In this document: piece by piece, positions 24,517-33,225 of the stretch
How the letters are laid out: each line of letters opens with the position of its first letter
How positions within the stretch are numbered: position 1 is the stretch's first letter
Source: WAOL01 sp964399035
GTDB lineage: Archaea > Thermoproteota > Thermoprotei_A > Sulfolobales > NBVN01
Direction of reading: 5' to 3'
Length of the DNA: 64,000 nt
Assembly (NCBI GenBank): GCA_964399035.1
Contig: CAYNPH010000048.1
Location: 1 to 64,000 of the forward strand
Notes under the pieces: generated by a model
The model's database searches: none
The model's input: the letters and a program-made list of their open reading frames with translations, nothing else
Told to the model about the DNA's origin: nothing
Made by a program: the position numbers and the translations under genes

Positions 24517-27500
24517 ATGATCATCAAGGGTATGTGCCCTAACTGTGGAGGGCCAATAACGGAGAAGAGGTTGCTTGCTGGGCTACCCTGCAATAGGTGC
24601 TTGCCGGAGAGAGAGGCTAAACGCGTAAAGACCTTGGGATTAAGGAAGGTAATCACCGATCTAGGGCGTGTAAAGGGACTAATAGACGCGTTCCTCCTTG
24701 AGGACGAGTTAAGGGACTTTGAAGAGTTCTTCAATAAACTAACGGGGAAGAAGTTCTGGAGCATACAATTGGCGTGGGCCAGAAGGATGCTAGCGGGAGA
24801 GTCCTTTGCACTAATTGCGCCGACGGGTGTCGGGAAAACCACGCTTCTCCAGGTCTATGCGATCTTCAAGGCACATAAAGGTGAGAGGGTTCTGTACATA
24901 GTGCCTACTAGGGAGCTAATGAAGCAAGTAGTATCTTCCCTGAAATCACTTGGTGAAGGACTGGGCGTAATGGTATTCGATTCAACGACCTTCAAGAAGA
25001 GTGAACAGAACAACGCTGGTAAACGTGTGGATGTGCTGACACACGCATTCCTCTTCCGCAATAAGGACCTATTTCAGGATATTAGGTATGGGCTAGTGAT
25101 TGTGGATGACTTCGACGCGCTACTGAAGTCGTCCTCTCTAATAGACCTAATACTAAAAACACTAGGTATAGGGGAGAGAGCAATAGAACTAGCTCGTAAG
25201 ATAGTCGCGCTTAAGTCCGAGCTATTCTTCTACAAATATGCTGGTAACGAGGAGCGTGCCGAGGAGGTTAGTAAGAAGCTCTATGATGTTGAGTTAGAAC
25301 TAGCGGCAGTGTTGGATGTGAGTAGTGTAGGGCAGTTATTAATAGCGAGCGCCACAGGCAGGGCGAAGGGAACTAGGATAAAGGTCCTCCGGGAGTTACT
25401 GGGTTTTGAAGTTGGATCGATAATGGATTACTTACGTAATATCGTTGAGGTAATTACGCCCTACGACGAGGGCAAGTTAGTTAAGGTACTTAAGGAGCTG
25501 GAGGGAGGCACACTAGTATTCGTGAGTAAGGAGATCGGTGTAAGTGGTGCTAAGAAGCTTGTGAGTACCTTAGTAAAACATGGAATTAAGGCATCACTCG
25601 CGACATCGAGGAAAGCACTAGAGCTACTGAAGAGCGGGGAGGCCGAAGTACTTGTCGGTGTCGCAACATACTACGGAATACTAACTAGAGGAATAGATGA
25701 ACCGCTACTAATATACAATACAGTATTTATTGGTGTCCCTAAGTTCGAGTTCGACTTACGATCAATGCTAGAAAATCCCAGATCCTTCGTGAGAACACTC
25801 ATTGAGGCGTCAAGGAGGGGATTCATGCTTAGTGAGGAAGAGAAGGAGCTCGTGAGGATCTTAACTAAGTTAAGCCCAGGGAAGATCAAGGTGCTGCAGG
25901 CAGGGATAAAAGGGTATATTGAGTTGGAGGGATTCCTAGCAGAGATTAAGGAGAGGATTCAACGCACCATACCTAAGTTAATGAAGTTCATCTCCACATA
26001 CATAAGGGAACACGGGAAATTCGTCAGTGAGTCCTACGTCATCATTAGCAAGAGGGGTAAGCTCGTTGTCAGAATACCTGATGTAATGACGTATATACAA
26101 GCATCTGGTAGGTGTAGCAGGTTATTCAGGGGTAGGATGACATTAGGACTGTCAATAATATTTTACCTTGACGAGGACATTCTCAATATATTTCAGAAGA
26201 AGTTACGGAACTATGTTGCCTCCTACAACCCGATCCCATTAGAGGATGCTGACCTTAATGAGATAAAGAGAAAGCAGAAGGAATCAAGGAGCGGTGCCAG
26301 TGAGGGCATGGATGTAAATAAGATTAAGTCGGTGTTAATAGTCGTTGAGTCACCTACTAAAGCAAGGACTATTTCCAAGATGTTCGGTAGGCCTGGACGA
26401 AGGTACCTAGGGGAATACGTTGCGTATGAGACCGTGATTACGCTAAACGATAAGGTTTATGTAGCGACGATAGCCCCAACTCTAGGTCACATACTTGACC
26501 TACAGATAAACGGCGGACTCCACGGCATAAGGAAAGCCCAGACAGGTTTGACACCTGTGTATTCGACAATTAAAAGATGCGCTGACTGCGGTTACCAAAC
26601 CACGGATGAAATAGATAAGTGCCCTAGGTGTGGCTCTACGAGGATACGTGATAGCAAGAAGATCGTGGATGCGCTCAGAAAGCTTGCAAGGGAGGCTGAC
26701 ATGGTGTTCCTTGCTACGGATCCCGACGATGAGGGAGAGAAAATCTCTTACGATGTGTACTTACTGCTTCGCCCGTACGTTAACGTGTTTAGACGCATAG
26801 AGTTCCACGAAGTGACTAGGCAGGGCTTCCTCAAAGCTCTACTGAACCCGAGGGACATAGACCTAAGGAGAGTTGATGCCCAGATCGTAAGGAGGGTTGA
26901 CGATAGGTTAATAGGTTTCGAGCTAAGCGCGGTCCTCAAGGAGAGGCTGGACAGGTACTGGCTCGGCGGAGGAAGGGTGCAGACACCTGTCCTCAAGTGG
27001 GTAGTAGACCGATATAGGCAGTACATTGACTCAAAAGGATACCTACTGATAATCACGCTGCCAGAGAGACTACGCATTAAGTACTTCACGAAAGACAGGG
27101 ATGTAGCGGAAAGAATTCTTCGTCACGTTGCATCTGAAGGGGTAACCCTAGAATTAATCGAGGAGTACGAGAAGGAGCAGAACCCACGACCGCCATATAC
27201 TACTGACACGCTACTCTTTGATGGGGTAAGGGTACTTAAGCTAAGCCCAGGTAAGGTAATGAAGATTGCACAGAACCTCTTCGAGCTTGGTTATATAACT
27301 TATCATAGAACTGATAGTACCCATGTCTCTGCTACGGGAATCGAGATTGCGAAGGAGTACTTAATTAAAGAAGGGTACGGCTCTGACATACGTCCTAGAT
27401 CCTGGGGAGGTGAAGGAACGCATGAGTGTATAAGGCCGACTAAGCCCCTGAAGAGTCTTGACGAGGTCGAAGACCTAGGGTTCATGTCGTTCAGTAACTT

Positions 27501-28146
27501 AACGTGGTACCATAAGAAACTGTATGAGCTAATATTCCGCAGATTCATAGCTTCGCAAATGACCCCAGCAAAGCTACGTGTCCGTAAGTTCAGGGTAATG
27601 CTTGGTGACATGGAACTCCACGTGGAAGTGCCTGTTGAAATAATCGAAGAGGGCTTCATGAAAGTACTTCCGGAAAGAATCTACGAGTACCTCGCACAAG
27701 GAAAAGTATTCAGGTTTAGCGAGAACATAGAGTCCAAAGTAGTACGGGCATCAGAGATATCACTCTATACGGCGTCAGACGTAATCAGGATAATGAAGGA
27801 GAAGAGAATAGGGAGACCTAGCACGTATGCAAAGGCAGTTGAGAATAACATGCGCCATGGTTACGTCATAGCCTCCAAGAAGAGACTGTACTTAATACCT
27901 ACGAAACTTGGCATGGAGGTTGCAGACCTAGTAAGTAGATATTACCCAGAGTTAAGCGATGTAAAAGCTACAAGGGAGTTAGAGGCGTTACTGGATCTAG
28001 TAAGGGAGGGTAAGATAAGCAGGAAGAGCGCCCTAATCCTACTGCTGAGTGATGTTGTACGGATTAGGGTGGGCCGCGAACTCATGATGGCCTCAGAAGA
28101 GTTGCCGGCAGTATCGGAAGCTCAGACACACGTGGAGGCACTGTAA
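24517..28146 (+). CDS. rgy: Reverse gyrase
   Basis: Introduces positive supercoils; the hallmark enzyme of hyperthermophiles. The order is an N-terminal zinc finger (C7, C10, C25, C28), an SF2 helicase-like module with Walker A APTGVGKTT (about 100-108) and DDFD (about 196), and a latch. The topoisomerase IA module then starts with the Toprim strand LIVVESPTKARTIS (about 607). It has a second zinc finger (CADC ... CPRC, 688-705), the Toprim DPDDEGE and the catalytic Tyr929 in GYITYHRTDS. At 1209 residues it is full length, with no intein. It is transcribed divergently from nnr. Confidence 0.98.
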   Translation: MIIKGMCPNCGGPITEKRLLAGLPCNRCLPEREAKRVKTLGLRKVITDLGRVKGLIDAFLLEDELRDFEEFFNKLTGKKFWSIQLAWARRMLAGESFALIAPTGVGKTTLLQVYAIFKAHKGERVLYIVPTRELMKQVVSSLKSLGEGLGVMVFDSTTFKKSEQNNAGKRVDVLTHAFLFRNKDLFQDIRYGLVIVDDFDALLKSSSLIDLILKTLGIGERAIELARKIVALKSELFFYKYAGNEERAEEVSKKLYDVELELAAVLDVSSVGQLLIASATGRAKGTRIKVLRELLGFEVGSIMDYLRNIVEVITPYDEGKLVKVLKELEGGTLVFVSKEIGVSGAKKLVSTLVKHGIKASLATSRKALELLKSGEAEVLVGVATYYGILTRGIDEPLLIYNTVFIGVPKFEFDLRSMLENPRSFVRTLIEASRRGFMLSEEEKELVRILTKLSPGKIKVLQAGIKGYIELEGFLAEIKERIQRTIPKLMKFISTYIREHGKFVSESYVIISKRGKLVVRIPDVMTYIQASGRCSRLFRGRMTLGLSIIFYLDEDILNIFQKKLRNYVASYNPIPLEDADLNEIKRKQKESRSGASEGMDVNKIKSVLIVVESPTKARTISKMFGRPGRRYLGEYVAYETVITLNDKVYVATIAPTLGHILDLQINGGLHGIRKAQTGLTPVYSTIKRCADCGYQTTDEIDKCPRCGSTRIRDSKKIVDALRKLAREADMVFLATDPDDEGEKISYDVYLLLRPYVNVFRRIEFHEVTRQGFLKALLNPRDIDLRRVDAQIVRRVDDRLIGFELSAVLKERLDRYWLGGGRVQTPVLKWVVDRYRQYIDSKGYLLIITLPERLRIKYFTKDRDVAERILRHVASEGVTLELIEEYEKEQNPRPPYTTDTLLFDGVRVLKLSPGKVMKIAQNLFELGYITYHRTDSTHVSATGIEIAKEYLIKEGYGSDIRPRSWGGEGTHECIRPTKPLKSLDEVEDLGFMSFSNLTWYHKKLYELIFRRFIASQMTPAKLRVRKFRVMLGDMELHVEVPVEIIEEGFMKVLPERIYEYLAQGKVFRFSENIESKVVRASEISLYTASDVIRIMKEKRIGRPSTYAKAVENNMRHGYVIASKKRLYLIPTKLGMEVADLVSRYYPELSDVKATRELEALLDLVREGKISRKSALILLLSDVVRIRVGRELMMASEELPAVSEAQTHVEAL

Positions 28147-28176
28147 TACGGAACAGAAAACGTTCGATGATATTCA

Positions 28177-28440
28177 CTAATAGATTCTCTCTATTAGTAT
28201 CTCAATAAACGACACTATCCTGCCCCTAACCTCATTGCTTCCTATTCGAACATCCACAAGCTTTAGGGCGTCACCCATACGCTCCTTTAGGGCATTATAC
28301 AGCGCCACAGCTTTAGAGATGTTATTGCCTCTCCCACGTATCAACACTTGCCGATATCCTTGGTTGAATAGTATTGCTGCCGAGACAATGTAATCCCCTA
28401 AAGGCCTATTACCAACGCTTATCTCACCGCGCTCGCTCAT
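28177..28440 (-). CDS. Alba-family paralogue (Alba-2)
   Basis: An 87-residue Alba-fold protein (VGNRPLGDYIVSAAILFNQG, then VLIRGRGNNISKAVALYNAL). It differs from the main Alba at 14744: the Lys16/Lys17 pair that contacts nucleic acid is replaced by Asn-Arg. Crenarchaea commonly have Alba2-type paralogues that form heterodimers with Alba1 and change chromatin compaction; this is the likeliest role. It is convergent with reverse gyrase and divergent from the SmAP gene. Confidence 0.9.
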   Translation of the reverse strand: MSERGEISVGNRPLGDYIVSAAILFNQGYRQVLIRGRGNNISKAVALYNALKERMGDALKLVDVRIGSNEVRGRIVSFIEILIERIY

Positions 28441-28554
28441 AAATAACCCCCAAGTATTTTAATGAATAGCTTTAAAAGTCGTGGCCTGCCCAGTACGGGG
28501 AACTCACCTAAAACTTAAATTAGGAGGCATTAGGTTAGACTGTAGGTGTGGACT

Positions 28555-28806
28555 ATGGCAATCCAGAGAAGCGAGAGTCCCTTAAGGACCCTGAGGTCGT
28601 CCGTCAATAAGGACGTATTAGTTAAGATTAAGGACGGGAACTCGTATTACGGTAGGCTAATAATGACTGACCCCACAATGAATGTAGTCATGACTGATTG
28701 CGAGGAAATCTCTGATGAGGGGGGAGAGCCCATAGCTAGGTATGGCACCGTGTTAATCAGAGGAAGTCAGATCCTCTACATAATCGTTGACTATCGTAAG
28801 CAGTAA
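28555..28806 (+). CDS. Sm-like archaeal protein (SmAP/LSm)
   Basis: An 83-residue Sm-fold RNA-binding protein expected to form heptameric rings. The Sm1 motif is VLVKIKDGNSYYGRLIMTDPTMNVVM and Sm2 is YGTVLIRGSQILYI, both complete. ATG 28555 is preferred over a GTG three codons earlier. A TATA-like AACTTAAATT lies about 45 bp upstream and the leader carries GGAGG. Archaeal SmAPs bind U-rich tails and associate with tRNA and RNA-processing factors. Confidence 0.94.
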   Translation: MAIQRSESPLRTLRSSVNKDVLVKIKDGNSYYGRLIMTDPTMNVVMTDCEEISDEGGEPIARYGTVLIRGSQILYIIVDYRKQ

Positions 28807-28892
28807 CCCTGCCGATTTTATTCGTCATTGCTATGTGGTGCTGCTTATAGTTCAACGGTAGCGTTAAGTAGTTTCATCAGAAATAAGGAAAG

Positions 28893-28901
28893 CTTTAATT
28901 T
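28893..28901 (+). promoter_or_regulatory. TATA-like box of the SAM synthetase gene
   Basis: CTTTAATTT is centred about 38 bp upstream of the ATG at 28935, so transcription would start near 28922, leaving a short leader. No other AT-rich element stands closer. Confidence 0.4.
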
Positions 28902-28934
28902 CATACGTCCCTCCTCTGAAATTAGGTATGTAAA

Positions 28935-30161
28935 ATGCAGGGGAGAAACATACGTGTGGAGGCCGTTTCCTGGACGCCGGTCGAGGAGCAGATGGTAGAG
29001 CTTGTTGAAAGGAAGGGTATTGGACATCCAGACTACATAGCGGATGCGGCTTCTGAGGTGTCTAGCGTTATTCTCTCAAAATACTATCTTGAGCACTACG
29101 GATACATCCTTCACCACAACCTCGATAAGGTTCTGCTTGTCGGGGGTCAGGCAAGGCCTGTCTTCGGTGGCGGAGAAATCCTTCACCCGATATACATAAT
29201 AGTCGCTGGCAGGGCAACGGAATACGTCATTAGCAGGGATGGTGGAATAGAAAGAATTCCGGTCGGGACACTTGTTATCGGGGCCGTCAAGAGCTGGATA
29301 AAGAAGAACTTCCGTTTCCTTGACCCGGAGCGTCACGTTATAGTAGATTACATGATAAGGAGCGGGAGTTCAGACCTTGTAGGAGTCTACGAGCTAGGCA
29401 AGAAGACCAAGCCATTAGCTAATGATACAAGCTTTGGCGTAAGTTTCGCCCCGCTCTCAACGCTGGAGACTTTAGTCCTAAAGACCGAGCGCTTCCTTAA
29501 CTCTAGAGAATTCAAGGAAAAGCTACCTGAGGTTGGGGAAGACATTAAGGTTATGGGGCTAAGGACAGGGAAGAAGATAACGTTAACGATTGCGGCAGCC
29601 ATGATATCTTCGTTAATACCTGACATGGATCATTACCTGTCGGTAAAGGAGGAGGTTCTAAACAAGGTGAGTGATCTAGCATCTAAGATAGCGCCTGACT
29701 ACGAAGTCGAGGTTCAGGTTAATACGGCGGATAAGCCTGACAAGGGGATAGCCTACATAACCGTGACGGGAACGTCGGCAGAGCACGGGGATGATGGAAT
29801 GACGGGCAGGGGCAATAGGGCTAACGGACTAATAACTCCCCTAAGACCCATGAGTCTTGAGGCAACAGCAGGGAAGAATCCCGTCAGTCACGTTGGTAAG
29901 ATATACAACGTATTAGCTATGAGGATAGCCAACAGAATAGCCAGTGAGATTCCGAAAGTTCGTGAGGTTTATGTAGAGATACTCTCAAGAATAGGTTACC
30001 CAATAGACTTGCCTCAAGTAGCGGTGGCGAAGATACTTCCGGAAGATCCTGCATCATTCCTCTCTATGAAGTCGGATGCGGAATCAATAATTAACGAGGA
30101 ACTTGAGAATATAACGAAGCTAACGGATCTTATAGTTAACGGGCAAGCAATGCTATTTTAG
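28935..30161 (+). CDS. mat: S-adenosylmethionine synthetase, archaeal type
   Basis: Makes SAM from methionine and ATP. At 408 residues it matches the archaeal MAT family, which is highly diverged from the bacterial MetK type. Recognisable blocks are VERKGIGHPDYIADAASE, HHNLDKVLLVGGQA, TGTSAEHGDDGMTGRGNR and TAGKNPVSHVGKIYN. The start ATG follows a TATA-like element and a short leader. A C/D box sRNA gene follows 20 bp after its stop, possibly processed from the same transcript. Confidence 0.96.
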   Translation: MQGRNIRVEAVSWTPVEEQMVELVERKGIGHPDYIADAASEVSSVILSKYYLEHYGYILHHNLDKVLLVGGQARPVFGGGEILHPIYIIVAGRATEYVISRDGGIERIPVGTLVIGAVKSWIKKNFRFLDPERHVIVDYMIRSGSSDLVGVYELGKKTKPLANDTSFGVSFAPLSTLETLVLKTERFLNSREFKEKLPEVGEDIKVMGLRTGKKITLTIAAAMISSLIPDMDHYLSVKEEVLNKVSDLASKIAPDYEVEVQVNTADKPDKGIAYITVTGTSAEHGDDGMTGRGNRANGLITPLRPMSLEATAGKNPVSHVGKIYNVLAMRIANRIASEIPKVREVYVEILSRIGYPIDLPQVAVAKILPEDPASFLSMKSDAESIINEELENITKLTDLIVNGQAMLF

Positions 30162-30181
30162 AAGTCGGCACTTCCAGCCGT

Positions 30182-30243
30182 CAGTGATGAGTGAAACCGG
30201 GTCTGATATCTTAGGTAAAGTGATGAGGGGTCGGTGGCTGAGA
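30182..30243 (+). ncRNA. C/D box sRNA (2'-O-methylation guide)
   Basis: All four boxes are perfect and in order: C GTGATGA (30184-30190), D' CTGA (30203-30206), C' GTGATGA (30220-30226) and D CTGA (30238-30241). The C-to-D' guide is 12 nt (GTGAAACCGGGT) and the C'-to-D guide 11 nt (GGGGTCGGTGG), the usual archaeal spacings. The D'-C' spacer of 13 nt is longer than average. Predicted target complements are ACCCGGUUUCAC and CCACCGACCCC; the targets were not identified here. The gene fills the gap between mat and rio2. Confidence 0.8.
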
Positions 30244-30281
30244 TTTTTAGTTCATTACACCCTTCATTAAAGGGTTGAGGA

Positions 30282-31178
30282 ATGGAGTTAGCTCTGCTCT
30301 ATAGGGGCTTAGACAAGGATTGTTTCACCGTCCTCAAAGTCCTAGATTCGATGCTAAGTAAGTACGAATATGTCCCCTTAGAGGTAATAGAAAGGAGGAG
30401 CAAGCTACCGCCTAAGGTTCTGGCACGTGTGTTGACTAGGCTAAACAAGATAAAAGCAATAATACGGACGTTAACCCCTAAGACGGGCTACCGCCTTACC
30501 TACATAGGTCTAGATCTACTGGCCCTTCATTCTCTTAGTAACGCCGGGGTGATAGCGTATCTCGGGACAAAGGTCGGTACTGGAAAAGAAAGTGAGATAT
30601 ACATTGCCAAGAACCCTGAAGGGCAATTACTCGCTGTGAAGTTTTATAAGATAGGGCGCGTTAGCTTCCAGAAAGTAAAGAGGGTGCGATCATACCTAGT
30701 AGATGAGACCAATTGGATGATCAGATCTAAAGTCACTGCTGAAAGAGAGTATAAAGCATTGAGAGATCTAATTAAATTCACACCATATGTCCCTAAGACC
30801 TACGGGTGGAATAGACATGCAGTAGTGTTAAGCTACATAAGTGGGATCGAACTTTACCGCTACAAGGTAGCAATTGACCCTGAGGGACTCCTTGAAAAGA
30901 TACTAAGCACTTTGAGGGAAGCCTACCTCCATGTGGGCATAGTTCACGGTGACTTAAGTGAATACAACATAGTTGTCTCCATAGAAGGTGATGATGAGGT
31001 ACCCTACATAATTGACTGGCCACAATACGTTTACAGAGACGACCCGAATCACGAGGCTCTTCTCCGCAGAGACGTGGAATACGTGCTCAAGTTCTTTAAG
31101 CGCCGTTACCGAGTCAACATTGATGTCGAGAGGGCCATCAAGTACGTCCGGGGAGAAGCAGAGAAGCTGTGGGCATGA
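30282..31178 (+). CDS. rio2: RIO2-type serine kinase/ATPase
   Basis: An atypical kinase for late small-subunit ribosome maturation. Residues 1-90 form the Rio2-specific winged helix (ALLYRGLDKDCFTVLKVLD ... YRLTYIGLDLLALH). The RIO domain follows with GTGKESEIYIA (nucleotide loop), VKFYKIG (ATP lysine), the catalytic loop HGDLSEYNI (about 220) and the metal-binding IIDWPQ. At 298 residues it is of normal length. Its 3' end overlaps the start region of the DUF460 gene. Confidence 0.95.
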   Translation: MELALLYRGLDKDCFTVLKVLDSMLSKYEYVPLEVIERRSKLPPKVLARVLTRLNKIKAIIRTLTPKTGYRLTYIGLDLLALHSLSNAGVIAYLGTKVGTGKESEIYIAKNPEGQLLAVKFYKIGRVSFQKVKRVRSYLVDETNWMIRSKVTAEREYKALRDLIKFTPYVPKTYGWNRHAVVLSYISGIELYRYKVAIDPEGLLEKILSTLREAYLHVGIVHGDLSEYNIVVSIEGDDEVPYIIDWPQYVYRDDPNHEALLRRDVEYVLKFFKRRYRVNIDVERAIKYVRGEAEKLWA

Positions 31179-33225
31179 GCGGACATACGTAGGCGTAGAC
31201 ATAGTTAAGAGTGGCGGCAAAGCCCTTAACAAGTACGTCTACGCTATAGCGCTAGTTAAGAACGGCCGAGTGCTTAAGGTAGATAGAGGCAACCTTGGCC
31301 GGTTAGTGAGGTACCTGTGGGATTACAGACCCGCAACGCTTGCAACGGACAACATCCTTGAATTAGGGGGCTCCAAAAGGAACTTAGTTCGAATACTGAA
31401 GCTCGTACCACCGGACACGGAGTTCATTCAGGTAACGTTAGAAGGGCAGACCCTCATGAACTTAAGACGTGTAGCCAGCATAGCGGGCATGGAACTCGAT
31501 AAAGGTAAGCTGAACCCCGCCAAGACAGCAGTCCTCGTTGCAACCCTAGCATGGAGTGGGTACGGAGAAAGACTAGACGTTTACGAAAGGAAGGTCAGGA
31601 TAAACGTATTCAAGGGTAGGTCTGGTCATGCGGGAGGCTCGCGCGCGGGCAAATTCCAGAGAAATCTTCGGGGAGCCGTAGCGCGAATGGTTAAGAAGCT
31701 TAGGGAGGAATTAGAGCGCCGCGGATTCGATTACGACGTAATGATTCGCCGTAGTAAGGGAGGGGTTGAACAGGCCGTATTTACCGTATATGCATCGAGG
31801 GAAGAGCTATTCGGTGTTGTAAAGAGAGTTAAAGGCTACGATGTTGAAGTGAGGATAAAACCTGTCATAAGTAGGAAGTTCCTCAAGTTAGTCGCGCCGC
31901 AGGAGATCCCTAAGAAGTACCTCATAGTTGGTTACGATCCTGGAATGCAGGTCGGCCTAGCTGTAATAGACTTAGACATGAAGCCCCACCTAATAACATC
32001 CGGGCGTGAGCTTGATCGAGGGGAGATACTCTCGAAACTCACGAGTATAGGCATACCTGTTATAGTAGCTACCGATAAGAACCCACCACCCGAGATGGTC
32101 AGAAAACTTGCGGCGATGTTGAACGCCCAGCTATTCGTGCCTCCACGGTCACTCTCTACAAGCGAGAAGGAAATACTGGTGTCAGAGTACAGCCGCTCGT
32201 ACAGTGTGGCGGTCAAGAATACACATGAGCGTGACGCACTTTCCGCGGCGTTGAAGGCATATAGGTTCTACCAAGATAAGCTGGACAAGCTGGTGAAGAA
32301 AATCAGGAGTATGGGGCTCTCCGTAAAGAATCTACAGAAATATAAGGTACGAATACTGATGAATGAGCCCCTAAGCGCGATAATCGAGGATATAATTAAC
32401 GACTATATTAAGCCAGTCGATTCCTCAGTAACTTCATTAAGAAAGCAAGCCCCGCTAACGTTGCCACATCAAGCTCACGAGATCTCTAAATATACTGAGA
32501 AGATCAGAGAGCTTGAACGACGTGTGGATGAATTGCTTCGAGAGCGTGAAATTCTGAAGAGTAAGGTTAGAGATTCTGAAGTCCGCATTAAGGAACTAGA
32601 GCATAGTGTGCGAACGTTAACGGAATCCATGAACGAAAAAATTGCTAGGGATAGGAAGGTTAGCGAGCTCCTGACAAGGCTCAAGAATGCCTCGCAGAGA
32701 ATTGAGGAACTAGAGCACAAAGTGCTTAGTTTGAAGGAAAGATTAACCTCCGTGGGTAAAGTTCTTGAACGCGTATTCGCGGGCGAATTAACGCTCCTAC
32801 CGCGCTACGGAGTCAAGTACGTAGTGAGTGATGACAAGTTAAGGGCAGTGTTCGTTAACGATCCGCGTCAAATATTTTCGGTCGGTACTGTAGGTAACCT
32901 AGCCTCGAGGGAAGTTGTATTGCCGCCGGGTCATGAGAAAGACTCCAAACTCCTCGTAAAGGAGTACCTAATACCAGCAACAACAGCCCGGGAAGTATGG
33001 GACGTGAGTCCAAGCTTAGTCGCTGTGGACTCCGAGACACTTAGCAGATTGCGCGCGGCTGAGGAGGAGGTCGCGAGAATTAAGGAAGAGATGATGAGAC
33101 AAAGGGAGCTAACCTATGCAGATCTGGAAGCCATCTTGAAAGAATATCGGGAGTCCCGCCTATCAACCTCACTGAATGCGTCCAAGGTAAAGCACCTTGA
33201 AGGTTATGTAAGAGAGCACGATTGA
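31123..33225 (+). CDS. DUF460 protein (RuvC-like nuclease-fold with coiled coil)
   Basis: About 700 residues, COG2433/DUF460. The N-terminal RNase H/RuvC-like part begins TYVGVDIVKSGG. A second segment LIVGYDPGMQVGLAVIDL has the D-x-G signature of RuvC-like nucleases, with ATDKNPPP and ERDALSAALKAY further on. Residues about 460-580 are a long coiled coil, followed by a beta-rich domain and another short coiled coil. Function is unknown. No ATG, GTG or TTG lies near the natural start just after the rio2 stop. The nearest in-frame ATG (31123) lies 56 bp inside rio2, so the start is uncertain. Confidence 0.82.
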   Translation: MSRGPSSTSGEKQRSCGHERTYVGVDIVKSGGKALNKYVYAIALVKNGRVLKVDRGNLGRLVRYLWDYRPATLATDNILELGGSKRNLVRILKLVPPDTEFIQVTLEGQTLMNLRRVASIAGMELDKGKLNPAKTAVLVATLAWSGYGERLDVYERKVRINVFKGRSGHAGGSRAGKFQRNLRGAVARMVKKLREELERRGFDYDVMIRRSKGGVEQAVFTVYASREELFGVVKRVKGYDVEVRIKPVISRKFLKLVAPQEIPKKYLIVGYDPGMQVGLAVIDLDMKPHLITSGRELDRGEILSKLTSIGIPVIVATDKNPPPEMVRKLAAMLNAQLFVPPRSLSTSEKEILVSEYSRSYSVAVKNTHERDALSAALKAYRFYQDKLDKLVKKIRSMGLSVKNLQKYKVRILMNEPLSAIIEDIINDYIKPVDSSVTSLRKQAPLTLPHQAHEISKYTEKIRELERRVDELLREREILKSKVRDSEVRIKELEHSVRTLTESMNEKIARDRKVSELLTRLKNASQRIEELEHKVLSLKERLTSVGKVLERVFAGELTLLPRYGVKYVVSDDKLRAVFVNDPRQIFSVGTVGNLASREVVLPPGHEKDSKLLVKEYLIPATTAREVWDVSPSLVAVDSETLSRLRAAEEEVARIKEEMMRQRELTYADLEAILKEYRESRLSTSLNASKVKHLEGYVREHD

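Noticed and set aside
24517..28146. Possible intein in reverse gyrase, also considered for RtcB, Topo IA and CdvC
   Set aside because: Lengths are normal and conserved motifs follow each other without a 130-residue or longer insertion or Hint-type termini.
28845..29027. 60-codon frame on the - strand over the SAM synthetase promoter and start
   Set aside because: Lies across a clear promoter and conserved gene start, with no family resemblance; an antisense shadow.
31012..31122. Upstream extension of the DUF460 frame inside rio2
   Set aside because: Out-of-frame translation of a conserved kinase region; composition unlike the family.
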